Below, piece by piece: positions 11,791-24,573 of a stretch of 64,000 nucleotides of DNA. The translations under genes were made by a program, and so were the position numbers. Origin of the DNA: Rhinopomastus cyanomelas (taxonomy: Eukaryota; Chordata; Aves; Bucerotiformes; Rhinopomastidae); the NCBI GenBank assembly GCA_013400115.1, contig VXBP01004192.1, forward strand, positions 19,163 through 83,162, written 5' to 3'. Under the pieces are notes generated by a model, which was not told the DNA's origin, did not search any database, and saw only the letters and a program-made list of their open reading frames with translations. Within the stretch, counting starts at the first letter, position 1. The number at the start of each line of letters is the position of its first letter.

Positions 11791-14700
11791 CCTACAACTG
11801 TAACATCAAAACCCAGACTAACAGTAGGATAGCATCTCACATTCATTTAACCAAACTTGGTTTTCTATTCCCATCTACTGCCAAAATCTACCACAAGAAC
11901 ATGGTAGAAAACAAGACAGTTCCCTAAAGGAAGTTTATTTTGTGTGGTTTTAAAAAAAATCATCCAAAACAAGTTCACTAGGTAGAAGTTGTCCCAGATA
12001 CATGACCTGCTACAGAATATCAGCCTAGTCACTGGCTAATCATGGCAGTCCCCTGACCGTTTAAGGTAGAAATAAATCTACCTTAAACAGAGAAAAGCAT
12101 CGAAGTCCACCAAATATTTGAAAATATTTCTTGCCACTTGTGATAAGCAATTTTAGTCCCAAACAGGGTTTCAGCCAAAATTAACAATTTACTAAGTTAA
12201 TGGAAACAAGCAACCAGCGCTGGGTGCGCGGGGAGTCTCTGCTCCACCAAGACGCACACCGTAAAGAACTAGACTGTTCCTTATACAGCCTAACATTAAT
12301 TACACATTCATAATGGGCATGTTTTCTCCAAGAACTCTCCACCTTCAGGTGGAACAGGCACAGCAGTTACCTTCAACCAAGCACCCCGCTGCCCGTGCTC
12401 CACAGCAGACATCCTGCAGAGTGCCCAAGCCCCTGCACAATTCAGGCTGTGGCTAGCAAAACTGCAGCAAGTACGACGACGACACGTTAACAGGCAATTC
12501 CCCTTTTAACAAATATATAAGACAAGCAATGCACAAGACAAACTGTCTGCTCACAGCCATCTCAGTCCCAACATGTTTGTTAGGCAACCTTTTCGAACAC
12601 AGGAACTACATCCATTTTTCGGCTTGCGGTTATACAGGGGCATGCAAGACAGAAGGTCACATTTTATCGTGTGGTCCTACTATTGCTTCATAGTGACACG
12701 AATCAGATGAACACATATCACACACTTAAGACAGGAACAGCTGTAAGACACAGACCATCCCCTGGGAGGCTTGTTCACAAATACTACCATTAACATCTGA
12801 ACTGGCTAGAGAGAACACACATTACAGGATCACACCAAAGATTTTGCTTGCCGCCGAAATGGTTGCATGAATAGTTTTGCATGTTTCTCTGCCACACAGC
12901 ATAGAACACAGCAGTAGATCTGCCATTATCCCAAATTCACAACTGATACTAAAATACAGACCCAACCTAGAACTTCAGGCTGTCAACAAAATGTCAGCAC
13001 ACTCCTGTTCTTTGGCCACTTGTGATTAGCAAGTAACAGATGCCACAACAACAAGGGCTGGCGTAAGGCAGTGCTGCAGGATATATGTAGGACATACTGA
13101 GTTAATCATCATAGTACTCAAAGGTTCTACAAGTTTGCCAGATAAATACACATCAAGTAATGCCAAGAATGTAAATTCATCCTCCAGCACCAGTCCTCCT
13201 GCTCTTGCTGTTTATAGACCCCAGCAGAAGTGATGAAGCTATAAAAGAACTCCCTCCTTACCACCCGCTCAGCTTTCAGTATTCTATGCATCATCAGAAA
13301 AGCAAAAAAGCACCCCAAGAACGAACATACTGCCAAACTGGCTCTTGCTGACGTGTGTGACATTCTTCTAACAAAATAGTCTTACTGCCTAGTATTCAAC
13401 AATTCGTGCCACAGGAAGCAAACTAAGAGGCAGAGTCACAGAAAACTAGAAAAGCCAGTTTTATCTGTCATCTCATTTTTCATTGACAAATGTGGTTTGG
13501 TTAAAATCACCTGTAAGACCAAAAATTAGAAAGGGAAATGACTTGATTGTCAAGACCCACTAGGTTATAACCCGGGATCTTTTTGGGCACTCATAGCTCA
13601 GAAAAAAAAACCAAGTAACTTTCTTTCACTTGGTTGCTTATATTGGAAAAAATGTGGGGTTTTGACAGTGCTCTGGAAAGGGAGACCAGTGCCTCCTTCA
13701 GCATTCAGGAGCCCAACAGCCATATGAAGCAATATCATAATCTGGAGAACAACAATGGTAACTCCTTTGTAGTTTTTAAATACTGCAAAACCACAACAGC
13801 TAAGAACTACAACAAAGACTTTAAATAAAAGCTTTCACTTGGTTGAATACCTCATTAGTTGCCCAGCAAGGTAGGAAAACACACTCCCAGTGCAGCCTGT
13901 AAGGTAGTTTCTGCAACAACGATAAAGCAATACCATAACCATGAAGAATTACAGACCACCGCACCCACTGGTTCCTGAGTCACGGGCATTCACCATCTCA
14001 TCCTCAGCTTTAAGCTGCCAGGAACTTCTACATATGGCTACATGCATGGGAAAATGGGATTAAAAGATTCAGTCACTGAACTAATAAGTGTTGACTGAGT
14101 AGCTGTATTAATCACCATGCTGAATTCAGCAGGTCTCAAAATACTGCACCACGCTGACTAGAGAATCTCATTCTGCGCCTTTCCCTGATGACAAATACAC
14201 TTTGTTAGATTTAGACATTTTCACCTACAGTTAAATTCTCATCAGAAAAGCCAGAAGCACATGATGAAACCAACAGCCTGGTCCCCATATCAACCTCATT
14301 CAGGAACACTACGGCAATTTGAGCTCGCATCCTAACCACAACCACTCCTATCCTAGTCCGTATTACAGAAACACATGTCATACATGTCAAACACATTCTC
14401 TGCATGTTGAATTACTTTTCATTCAGTCCTCTCAATAAAGAGGATACCAACCCAACGCAGCCAAAACCTTACAGGACCTTCCAAATACGCGGCGCGGTTT
14501 TTCAAAGCACATTAAGGTTTCACTGTTAAGAGCAGCAGCACACGGAACTAAAGGCTGCTTCATCCCCATTATATGTCATGTACAAAGTCTCAGAAGTTCA
14601 CTGACACTGAAACTTGAATCAATGATGATATTCAGCATCTCTTAACATAGTTCTAAGAGCTGACATCTTTAGCACCCAAGACTCTTATATTTTTTTCATT

Positions 14701-16183
14701 CTGGTAGACACAAGTGTGAAGATCAAAATAGTAAAATACTAAAGGGATGAAGAAAAAGGTGCCAGCAGAGAAAAAGTAATGTGATGGAGGTGGAAACGGT
14801 GAAGAACCTCATTAGTCAGGGAAGAATTTCATTAAAGGCTAGATTGAACAGTCCTGCCAAGTGTCCAAATCAAATTATTTTTGAACCTGAATTACACAGC
14901 CCCAGAATACAAGTGGTTGAAGACAACTGAAAATTTAGCACAGTGGCTTTAAAATAAGAGACAGGAAAACAAAGGCAGAACTGTAAATTTGGATTCATTT
15001 TTGTTTGAAGTCGTAGGTCCATGTCTAAGTCCATGTCTAGCATCAGGGCAACACGAGATCTTCATCCTTGATCTGGGTGAAAGCAGAGAAATCTCTTGGC
15101 ATGTTTAAAGACCACATCAAATAAGGAGAATGGATAATAAACCAAAGGACAGGGCTTTGGGCATCCTGGGCATCTCAGTAGGTCAGACAAATAGGCAAAC
15201 AAGCAGCTCAGAAGATTCAAACCCAAATGTGGTTATAAGTACATGTTGTGCTGCGTTGAGAAGCAAAACTGCTTCACTCTGCCTGCAGGTCATTGTCTCC
15301 AAGGCCACACCTGAACAGCACAGCTGATCTCTGCACACCCGTAGCACAACAGAGAAGTCAAACCGTGTAGAACCCATGAGACAATCAGGGGTCGAGCACC
15401 AGACATGTAAGAGGCTGTGGCAGCAGCACATATGGAGAGCCTGGAGAAGAGAAACTGCTAAGTGATCTGATGCATCTCCCACGACTTAGAGCAGGAAAGC
15501 AGACAAGATGGAGCTAAAGTCTTCCAGGGATTGTGTAGGAAGAATCTCAAGACAAATCCTTTTAACAGAATTCTCACTGGCACCAAAAAAAGTGGAAAAA
15601 TTACGGTGAGAGCTCTGCAGCATCAGAACAAGGAACTCCAGAGGCAGTCAACTTTACATTGTTGTCAGTGCTTCAGAGCACACATGGACAAGGCCTTAGG
15701 CAACCTGATGTAGGATTACATCTAGCCATGCTCTGGGTAGGATCAAGTCAGCAACACGCCAAAGTCCCCGCTGACATTTGTATCTATCCCAGTGCTTTTC
15801 AAACTTCTAAGAACCTGCCTGCACATTTTACTTCGGTTTTCATTCCCTTTAACATTCAAACAGTCACACAAGTACCAAAAATCTTCCAACATCATTCGAA
15901 TGCTGTGCCCCATGCTCAGCAGCCACAGCTTCCATGCTCGGCTTGGCAGAATAAGGAAAAGGAAACCCTATCTCATGAGCCCACGTTGAAGATGGAACAG
16001 CTACATTCCTGAGCTAAATCACCTGAGAAGAGCATGCACCCCTGCAAAAGGGCATTCACACATCCCAGAAGGTCACCCAGGACTCTTACTGGCATCAGTT
16101 ACACTTCCAAGAAAGCCCACAGATGTGTATCTTGTTAAGATCTTAGTTTGAGCAAGCAGTGCTAAACCAAGCAACATTGCTAC

Positions 16184-18253
16184 TAGTTTTAAAAACACGG
16201 AGGGCTCCTCGTCTTGTAATGTTCTTGTAAATATGATTAAATCTGTAGGTAAATTAATTTAACACAAAAATAATGTTCAGTGCAAGACAAACTCAGAAAG
16301 AGCTTGATTTTTTAGATTTCTCCTCATTCCTGCAGTTTCTTTGTACTCATGATTACCATTACACACTTTAAGGCCCCGTTGACAGGCAGGATACCTACAG
16401 CTTCAGGTTAGTTAGTTGATTTTAATCTCTTCCATGAGAAAAGCAAAATGGAATTTATTAATCAAGACTTAGCCAAAACATTTGCTGGCAACATTTGCCT
16501 AGATTTCTGTCTCCCTCTGTACTGGGCACTGGTGAGGCCTCACCTGAAGTACTGGGGGCAGTTCTGGGCACCTCACTTCAAGAAAGAGATTGAGATGCTG
16601 GAGTCAGTCCAGGGGGAGCAATGAAGAGGCTGGAAGGAAAGTCGATGAGGAGAGGCTGAGGGAGCTGGGGTTGTTTAGCCTGGAGAAGAGGAGACTCAGG
16701 GGGCACCCTCTCTACAACTAGCTGAAGGGAGGCTGTAGTCAGGCTCTTCTCCCAGGCAACTAGAGACATGACAACAGCACAGGGCCTGAAGCTGTGCCTG
16801 GGTAGGTTTAGGTTGGATGTTAGGAAGCCCCTTCCCACAGAAAGGGTGATCAAGCACTGGAACGGACTGCCTGGGGCAGTGGTGAAGTTGCCACCTCTGC
16901 AGCTGTTTAAGAAAAGACTGGATGTGGCACTTAGTGCCCTGATCTAGCTTATGTCATGGTGTCAGGTCACAGGCTGGACTTGATGATCTCAGAGGTCTTT
17001 TCCAGCTTCAGTAAGTCTAGGATTCTCCAGGAAAATCCACGTTATCCTGCCTGTTTCAGGCGTGACTGCAGAATTGTTACTGTTGACCTATGTGTTAGCT
17101 TGCAAACCAAAATAAAACTGACTTGGTAAACAAGAGAGGAATTGATTATTGTAAATCAGATACTGAGGGGCTTTGGGAACAAAAATTCCTAAGCAACATG
17201 TGTTGACCTGCTTACCAAAGGAGCACCTCCTGCTTTTGGAAGAGCTATAAGTTGTGTTTCCCAGTGCACATTCAAGAAACAGCAACTCAGTGCAAGGAAG
17301 AAAGAATGGAAAGAGGCAAGTTATTCCTCCCACAACCTTTCCAATGCATGCAGGATCTCTGGGAAAGATTCTTTATCCAGAGTTACTACATTTATGCTAA
17401 AAAAAAACCACCCCTCACTGTTATGGATGAGGAACAGAAGCAGAGTATTCACCCAGCTGGCAAAGAAGAATTCGAAGGTGACCATTATGTTAGTAAGCTA
17501 CAGACCCGCTGATTGCCTCCATAAGAACCAGCTTCAGCCACAGCAAACCCCAACAGAATTAAAAACTAAACTTTGTTAGCCACGTGTAGCACACATGTAC
17601 TCATCTGAACACCTTGTCCTCTCACTGTGAGGCACATGTCCCAGGACAAGTTAAAAAAAGAAGGCATCATCTTTTAGCCAGAACCAATTCCCCCATGGCG
17701 AGAAGCATTACAAAGCAGCTCTGCAGCCCATCTCGTAGAGAGGGCACGGCTCGGGATCTACAACCTGTGTGCAGGGAGCTGCCCTAACACTCAGCATGGT
17801 TTTTACAGTGAGCTTTCCATTACTAGAAGTTGGATATAATTCTGTTTTATCCTAGCAAACAGGATGCACATTCAGATTTTGGAATTATTTTATTAAACTA
17901 GTTTTTACACCACTAAACCCAGCACACTAGCTCACACAGCGCAATCAGCAGATAGAAACTGTGGTGGTATTACCTTAATTTATCAAACCACTTCAAAAAG
18001 CTTTTCTTTGTCCCTGCCAATATTAAAAAAGCTTATTTTGATCTAGGTACACACATAACTACCAAGACATCAGTGTTGGCTGTAAAGTCTTACAAGTGTT
18101 CTCCCCTGAATTAGAGATACTTCAGAAGTTATTACTACAGTATGATCAAATATAAGAGGCCCTACAAATACCCGTGCCGTGCCATAGTTTCAGAGTCTGT
18201 GATGTATTCCCTTCGAGATCTGGAGAAAGGCTAGAAGAGAAAATACAACTTGC
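16184..18253. repeat. Copy 1 of a 2,070-bp near-identical tandem duplication (probable assembly artefact)
   Basis: This segment reappears at 18255..20324 with a constant offset of 2,071. The copies are separated by a single N at 18254. Only two differences were noticed, T at 17722 versus C at 19793 and A at 17737 versus G at 19808. Copy 1 ends exactly at the N, and copy 2 begins exactly after it and runs into unique sequence. That is the pattern of two overlapping contigs joined end to end. The segment holds a CR1 fragment and otherwise ordinary intronic DNA. Confidence 0.95.
16511..17028 (+). mobile_element. CR1 LINE fragment (end of ORF2 and 3' UTR), in duplication copy 1
   Basis: The sense strand shows decayed CR1 ORF2 C-terminal sequence: TACTGGGCACTGGTGAGGCC, the segment specifying FSLEKRRLRG-like residues, then GGTTGGATGTTAGGAAG. 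It passes into a 3' UTR ending GACTTGATGATCTCAGAGG...GATTCTCC. Stops and indels break the frame, so it is a dead 5'-truncated copy. Confidence 0.85.
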
Positions 18254-18254
18254 N
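18254..18254. other. Single-N contig join
   Basis: One N lies between the two copies of the 2,070-bp repeat. It probably stands for a negative or unresolved gap rather than one unknown base. Confidence 0.9.
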
Positions 18255-20324
18255 TAGTTTTAAAAACACGGAGGGCTCCTCGTCTTGTAATGTTCTTGTA
18301 AATATGATTAAATCTGTAGGTAAATTAATTTAACACAAAAATAATGTTCAGTGCAAGACAAACTCAGAAAGAGCTTGATTTTTTAGATTTCTCCTCATTC
18401 CTGCAGTTTCTTTGTACTCATGATTACCATTACACACTTTAAGGCCCCGTTGACAGGCAGGATACCTACAGCTTCAGGTTAGTTAGTTGATTTTAATCTC
18501 TTCCATGAGAAAAGCAAAATGGAATTTATTAATCAAGACTTAGCCAAAACATTTGCTGGCAACATTTGCCTAGATTTCTGTCTCCCTCTGTACTGGGCAC
18601 TGGTGAGGCCTCACCTGAAGTACTGGGGGCAGTTCTGGGCACCTCACTTCAAGAAAGAGATTGAGATGCTGGAGTCAGTCCAGGGGGAGCAATGAAGAGG
18701 CTGGAAGGAAAGTCGATGAGGAGAGGCTGAGGGAGCTGGGGTTGTTTAGCCTGGAGAAGAGGAGACTCAGGGGGCACCCTCTCTACAACTAGCTGAAGGG
18801 AGGCTGTAGTCAGGCTCTTCTCCCAGGCAACTAGAGACATGACAACAGCACAGGGCCTGAAGCTGTGCCTGGGTAGGTTTAGGTTGGATGTTAGGAAGCC
18901 CCTTCCCACAGAAAGGGTGATCAAGCACTGGAACGGACTGCCTGGGGCAGTGGTGAAGTTGCCACCTCTGCAGCTGTTTAAGAAAAGACTGGATGTGGCA
19001 CTTAGTGCCCTGATCTAGCTTATGTCATGGTGTCAGGTCACAGGCTGGACTTGATGATCTCAGAGGTCTTTTCCAGCTTCAGTAAGTCTAGGATTCTCCA
19101 GGAAAATCCACGTTATCCTGCCTGTTTCAGGCGTGACTGCAGAATTGTTACTGTTGACCTATGTGTTAGCTTGCAAACCAAAATAAAACTGACTTGGTAA
19201 ACAAGAGAGGAATTGATTATTGTAAATCAGATACTGAGGGGCTTTGGGAACAAAAATTCCTAAGCAACATGTGTTGACCTGCTTACCAAAGGAGCACCTC
19301 CTGCTTTTGGAAGAGCTATAAGTTGTGTTTCCCAGTGCACATTCAAGAAACAGCAACTCAGTGCAAGGAAGAAAGAATGGAAAGAGGCAAGTTATTCCTC
19401 CCACAACCTTTCCAATGCATGCAGGATCTCTGGGAAAGATTCTTTATCCAGAGTTACTACATTTATGCTAAAAAAAAACCACCCCTCACTGTTATGGATG
19501 AGGAACAGAAGCAGAGTATTCACCCAGCTGGCAAAGAAGAATTCGAAGGTGACCATTATGTTAGTAAGCTACAGACCCGCTGATTGCCTCCATAAGAACC
19601 AGCTTCAGCCACAGCAAACCCCAACAGAATTAAAAACTAAACTTTGTTAGCCACGTGTAGCACACATGTACTCATCTGAACACCTTGTCCTCTCACTGTG
19701 AGGCACATGTCCCAGGACAAGTTAAAAAAAGAAGGCATCATCTTTTAGCCAGAACCAATTCCCCCATGGCGAGAAGCATTACAAAGCAGCTCCGCAGCCC
19801 ATCTCGTGGAGAGGGCACGGCTCGGGATCTACAACCTGTGTGCAGGGAGCTGCCCTAACACTCAGCATGGTTTTTACAGTGAGCTTTCCATTACTAGAAG
19901 TTGGATATAATTCTGTTTTATCCTAGCAAACAGGATGCACATTCAGATTTTGGAATTATTTTATTAAACTAGTTTTTACACCACTAAACCCAGCACACTA
20001 GCTCACACAGCGCAATCAGCAGATAGAAACTGTGGTGGTATTACCTTAATTTATCAAACCACTTCAAAAAGCTTTTCTTTGTCCCTGCCAATATTAAAAA
20101 AGCTTATTTTGATCTAGGTACACACATAACTACCAAGACATCAGTGTTGGCTGTAAAGTCTTACAAGTGTTCTCCCCTGAATTAGAGATACTTCAGAAGT
20201 TATTACTACAGTATGATCAAATATAAGAGGCCCTACAAATACCCGTGCCGTGCCATAGTTTCAGAGTCTGTGATGTATTCCCTTCGAGATCTGGAGAAAG
20301 GCTAGAAGAGAAAATACAACTTGC
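18255..20324. repeat. Copy 2 of the 2,070-bp duplication
   Basis: See copy 1. After 20324 the sequence continues with AGGCAAGAATATG and is unique, so the true locus probably has one copy flanked by 16183 on the left and 20325 on the right. Confidence 0.95.
18582..19099 (+). mobile_element. CR1 LINE fragment, duplicate of 16511..17028
   Basis: Same CR1 fragment in the second copy of the duplicated segment, offset 2,071 bases. It should not be counted as an independent insertion if the duplication is an assembly error. Confidence 0.85.
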
Positions 20325-21500
20325 AAGGCAAGAATATGATCTCCCCCAGGCAAGCGTGCTGGTGGCAAACAGTACAGTCTTTGTTTACAAAGAATTTATT
20401 TCCCCTGGCCACCGAGCATTCCTGACACCCCAAGAGCTGGCCCAACATGTAAAGTTTAGAAGACTCACGATGCCAGATAATTATAACACAACACATTAAG
20501 TAACTCAGAGGACTAATTCAAGCATAAGACCAAAACCCTCTAGGCAGAAACAACATGTATTACTCACCACAAACTCCACAGTGAGGCAAGGGGAAGCCAA
20601 CACAACACTAAGTGAGGTTCTTGCAGCCTTTGTGTTCTGCTCAGCCCATGCCTGATGCCATGCTGACTTACCAAGAAAGCCAGGCTCCCTTCCACAGCTG
20701 CTCCTCACCAGGCTGTTGCTCATGCATCTAACAGACCCTGAATCCCTCCAACCACCACTAGAATGAGAGGAGTCCCCAGAGATAGGTGGGACTCAATCCT
20801 CCACACCCACCAGCATCACCCTGCCATTCTATACCCAGCTGGTTTTGAACTGAGCTCAGGAAAGTCACCCATTAAGACAGACAGACAAGGCATATCAAAA
20901 GGGATTGCATCATGCTCCTGCCTTATTAATGGTATTTAATTTTTAAAACCAATTCCCTTGATATATCAGCAAAGTTTTTAATTGGTTCATAATCTATCCT
21001 AATGGTCCATGGATTTTTTGCAATAAAAAACATGAAACTTGTCTAAGAAATGAGATTATTAAAAATCACACAGAAAAAAAAAATCCCCTATTAAATGCTG
21101 TAATGGTAGAGAGAGTAGATAATTTTGGAAGGAATATAAACTCCCTTCCTTGAAGGTGCTGGAAAAGAGGGGTAGGGGGTAGCTTCCCCACCCGGGGAGC
21201 AGTTCTGTCCCTCACTTTTCCAAAGGCTACACAAACCGCCAACTTTTTGCGGCAGCAACCGTCCTGACCCTCGTGCTACCAAATCCACAAGTATGGATTT
21301 GACACCACACAGATACTTCAGGAAGCACAACAACAGTAGCTGTGTATCTGAGGAGGTGATTGTTTCTTTATTGCTCTGCTGCAGAAGTAGCCATGTTCAA
21401 GAAAAACTAACTGTTGCTAGAACATTAGAGAATACAGCTGTACGTTACGTTCCACAGTATATATCCACTAGGCTGAATGCTAATTACACCTTTTTTCCCC

Positions 21501-21565
21501 ACAGAAACACAGAACTGCAGAATCATTTAAGTTGGAAAAGATCTTTAAAATCCTTGACAAGTTGA
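21501..21565 (-). mobile_element. Short CR1 3'-end remnant
   Basis: The plus strand has ACACAGAACTGCAGAATCAT then AAGTTGGAAAAGATCTTTAAA, the reverse complement of a CR1 terminus. It ends just before a second CR1 fragment in the same orientation. Confidence 0.55.
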
Positions 21566-21592
21566 AATCTCTAACCTAGAGCAGCCAAGAGA

Positions 21593-21960
21593 GAATCACA
21601 GAACCACAGACTGGCTCAGGTTGGAAAGAACCCTGGAGATCATCAACTCCAATCCTCCTTCAACACCTCCAGTGAGGGGGCAGCCGCAACCTCTCCAGGC
21701 AATTGACTCCAGAGTCTCTCCACCCTTGCACTGAAGAACTTCTTCCTAAGAGCTAGTCTCAACCTACTCTGCTTCAGCTTAAAACCATTTCCCCTTGTTC
21801 TATCACTAGATTGGGAAAAGTCCCTCTTCAGTCTTCCTGTAGGTTCCCCTCAGGTACTGGAAGACAGCTCTAAGGTCACCCTAGAGTCTTCTTTTCCCTA
21901 GGCTAAACACCTCCAGCTCTGTCAGCCTTCCCTCAGAGCAAAGGTGCTCCAGCCATAGAA
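21593..21960 (-). mobile_element. CR1 LINE 3' fragment
   Basis: The plus strand begins AGAATCACAGAACCACAGAC, then GGTTGGAAAGAACCCTGGAG and ATCATCAACTCCAATCC. It runs into reverse-complement ORF2 tail (TTCTTCCTAAGAGCTAGTC, CTAGGCTAAACACCTCCAG). About 370 bases; 5' truncated. Confidence 0.85.
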
Positions 21961-22786
21961 TCACTTCGTGTCAATAAATTAACTTAGCAGTATTAAGTAA
22001 CGATCCATTTTTGCTTATCCCTGGGGCAAGCCACAGGAGTTACAAATAGAAAGCTTGTGCAAAAGCAGCCTGGTGCCAGTCTGTTTACATGCTCCTGTAG
22101 TCCAGGATGCTCACTGACACCAGCCTGATCTACGATAAACTTCCTTGTTTTCAGTTCACAATCGCAACACAAACTACTCTACAATCCCTAAGGTAGTTTT
22201 AGAGTTAAAACAAATCACCAATTTAACATCATCGGTTAAATAACCTTCAAGAGGTCCAAGAATCATGCAAGTCATCTCAGTAACAGCTCAGAGGTCACCA
22301 TCCAGACAACAGAGACTCTTAGAAACTAAATATTTACTTACAGAAAACTGGAGTGCTCAGGGGTGCCTCAGTCTTCTCTGAAAAGCTCTTCTGCCTCCAA
22401 GACAAGGAAGGATTCATAAAGGTAGATCACCTTCCCACAGGGGAACTGCAAAAAGTCCTGCCTTGGAAACCTCTCCGCCAGCAGCAACTACTGAGCCAGC
22501 ATGAAATCAGTGACAGCAGCCTCTCCGTGGCAGGGTCACCCTGCTGCTCCTGCTCCTTAACCCTGGTAACCTGGAGAGCAGCCAGGTGGCCATTCTGCAC
22601 ACCTGCACTGGCAGAAACAGGCAAATGCCTGTTTCTGCTAATGACAACCAGGTCTCAATGCTAGCACACCTCTAACTCAAAAGGAGGAAGGAGCCCTCCT
22701 CCAGCCCAAATATTAACTTTTCCCACAGTAAACAGACACAAATCAGAGCCTGCTACACCTGTAACCACTGCACTGGTGGGGTTTGT

Positions 22787-23158
22787 CTATACTCTGACAC
22801 AAGGGATGCCTTGCAAAACAGTTCTTGGCCAAAAGCTGCTTTCAAAGAAACCCAGAGGGGAAAAAAATTCATGATGGCCCCAAAACACAAGAAGTCCAAG
22901 CCATTTTCCATTTGCTTGGCCATGCAGCAAAATGTAAAGGACCTGGCACCTAAACTTCCTGCTGGACCAGTAGAGATGGCACATTTGACCTCCTCTGAAT
23001 TTATAAAACAGGAAAACCAGAAATATTTGATGCAAAACCTCTGCTCTGTTCACTGCAAGCAGTTTGTTAGCAATACTCGTGACCCAGCCATTCAAACCTG
23101 TATCACAGCACTCTGCCAAATCCCTTTTAGTGAGAGTAACCCTGCATTATTTTTCTAA
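22787..23158. other. Stretch open on both strands, not recognised
   Basis: Overlapping frames are open on plus (22811..23158, 115 codons) and minus (22787..23119, 110 codons). The plus frame is lysine-rich near its start. Neither resembles a protein I know, and the stretch abuts a CR1 fragment. It is most likely chance or an unidentified old repeat. Confidence 0.15.
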
Positions 23159-23166
23159 ATTAGGAA

Positions 23167-23645
23167 TATCATAGAATCATAAAGATTGGAAGACACCTAC
23201 GAGATCATCCGGTCCAATTGTCAACCCAAGCCCACCTTGCCCACTTGTCTAGGCAGCCTGTTCCAATCTGACCGCTCTGTCAGCGAAGAAAATTTTCCTA
23301 ATGTCCAATCTAAACCTCTCCTGCCACGACTTGTTTCCTCTTGCTCTCTCTCTAGTGACTTGGGAGAAGAGACCAACCCCCACCTCTCTGCACCCTCCTT
23401 TCAGGTAGCTGTAAAGAGCAATAAGGTCTGCCCTCTACCTCCTTTTCTCCAGACTAAACAACCTCAGTTGGCTCAGCCATTGCTCATAACACATGTCCTC
23501 CAGGTCCTTCACCAGCTTCATTTCTCTTCCTTGGACTCATTCCAGCATCTCAACATCTGTCTTGTATTGAGGTGCAAAGAAGTGAAGGCAATACTCAAAG
23601 ACGACGCCTCACTAGTGCTGGGTACTAGCCCTAATACTAGAGGGG
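23167..23645 (-). mobile_element. CR1 LINE 3' fragment
   Basis: The plus strand starts with TCATAGAATCATAAAGATTGG, then GAGATCATCCGGTCCAATTG. It continues through the reverse complement of the ORF2 C-terminus (GGCAGCCTGTTCCAATCTGA, CAGACTAAACAACCTCAG, CATTCCAGCATCTCAACATC). About 480 bases, diverged and frame-broken. The 158-codon plus-strand frame across it is antisense to the LINE and not a gene. Confidence 0.85.
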
Positions 23646-23737
23646 AAGGATCACCTCTCTAGTCCTGAATCTTATGATCAGTACCACAACATGTTTGGAA
23701 GCACATATCTTCAACTTAGGATTCAACAAACATGTTA

Positions 23738-23792
23738 GTGGCTGGATTTATGATTTTACAGGTCTCTTCCAACCTGAAAGACTCTGTGAAAG
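23738..23792 (+). mobile_element. Possible CR1 3'-terminal scrap
   Basis: GGTCTCTTCCAACCTGAAAG followed by ACTCTGTGA resembles a sense-strand CR1 terminus in the opposite orientation to the fragment just before it. Only about 55 bases are recognisable. Confidence 0.4.
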
Positions 23793-24498
23793 TATTACAT
23801 TGCTTTATCACATTTTATTAGATGTTATTATTCTAAATTCTACCTCAATACTAAATGTCATGGCACAGAAGCATTATTTTTTTTTAAAAGAAAAGCAGAT
23901 AATTTGTACCTTTGCTCCAGTCACAGGGGGAAAACTTCCCACCTCTTCCCTTCAGCGCACAAGGGTTAAGATACTGTGCTCAACCTTTGAGTTTCATAGC
24001 TCAATTCTAATTACCACGGAGAGAGAAAGATATTTAATGGCTGATTAGAGCTGTGGGTAAAAAGGCAAATGGCTAAGGAGAAAAATAACTAGTCTCTCTA
24101 TCAGATTATTTACCTGCAAAAGCCACAAACAATTAAGACTGCCAACAGCAATTATAAGTGTTAAAAGACTTACACGGAGTCACGCGTAAGGTCATGCTCC
24201 TTCATTCTCTTTTGAAGAAGTGTAACTAAGAGCCCACAAAAGCCTGATTCTCACAGACCAAATAAGGAAAATAACCTTGTTGCTAGAAAAAAGCCTTAGC
24301 ATGGGAAAAGGAAAAGGGTTTTTATCACTATGGGTACAGCACTAACCAAGAGGGGAAAAAACAACACTGCAGCAATGGCCTGAGAACAACCAAGTGGCGA
24401 GTTAGAGCAGCATCTCGGCGCCGAAGGTACCAGAATATAAACCAGAAAGATAACAAAAAGTCACTGAAGCGCTTTGATGTGCCATCAAAGCCTTGTAC

Positions 24499-24573
24499 CT
24501 GCAACAAGACAAATAGGATGGCAAAGTAGAACACAACGCAATAGCGCAGCTGCATCACATTCATCGACTCCAT
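24499..24573 (-). other. Candidate alternative first coding exon (25 codons, hydrophobic), same strand and splice phase as MCU
   Basis: A minus-strand ATG at 24573 has a strong Kozak context (A at -3, G at +4). It opens a frame of which 25 codons end in a CAG/GTACAAG splice donor at 24498, phase 0. The first 25 residues contain a hydrophobic run (about residues 12 to 25, YCVVFYFAILFVLL), like a signal anchor rather than an arginine-rich presequence. MCU exon 1 also ends in phase 0, so splicing to MCU exon 2 would keep the frame. A CCAAT box and an AP-1-like TGAGTCA overlap at 24626..24636, about 55 bases upstream. The frame stays open past the donor, so chance is quite possible. I do not recognise the peptide. 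Confidence 0.2.

Noticed and set aside
16578..16853. 91-codon minus-strand frame seen identically at 18649..18924
   Set aside because: Antisense to a CR1 fragment, and duplicated only because of the assembly duplication; the repeat is not evidence of selection.
23186..23662. 158-codon plus-strand frame
   Set aside because: Runs antisense through a CR1 3' fragment.
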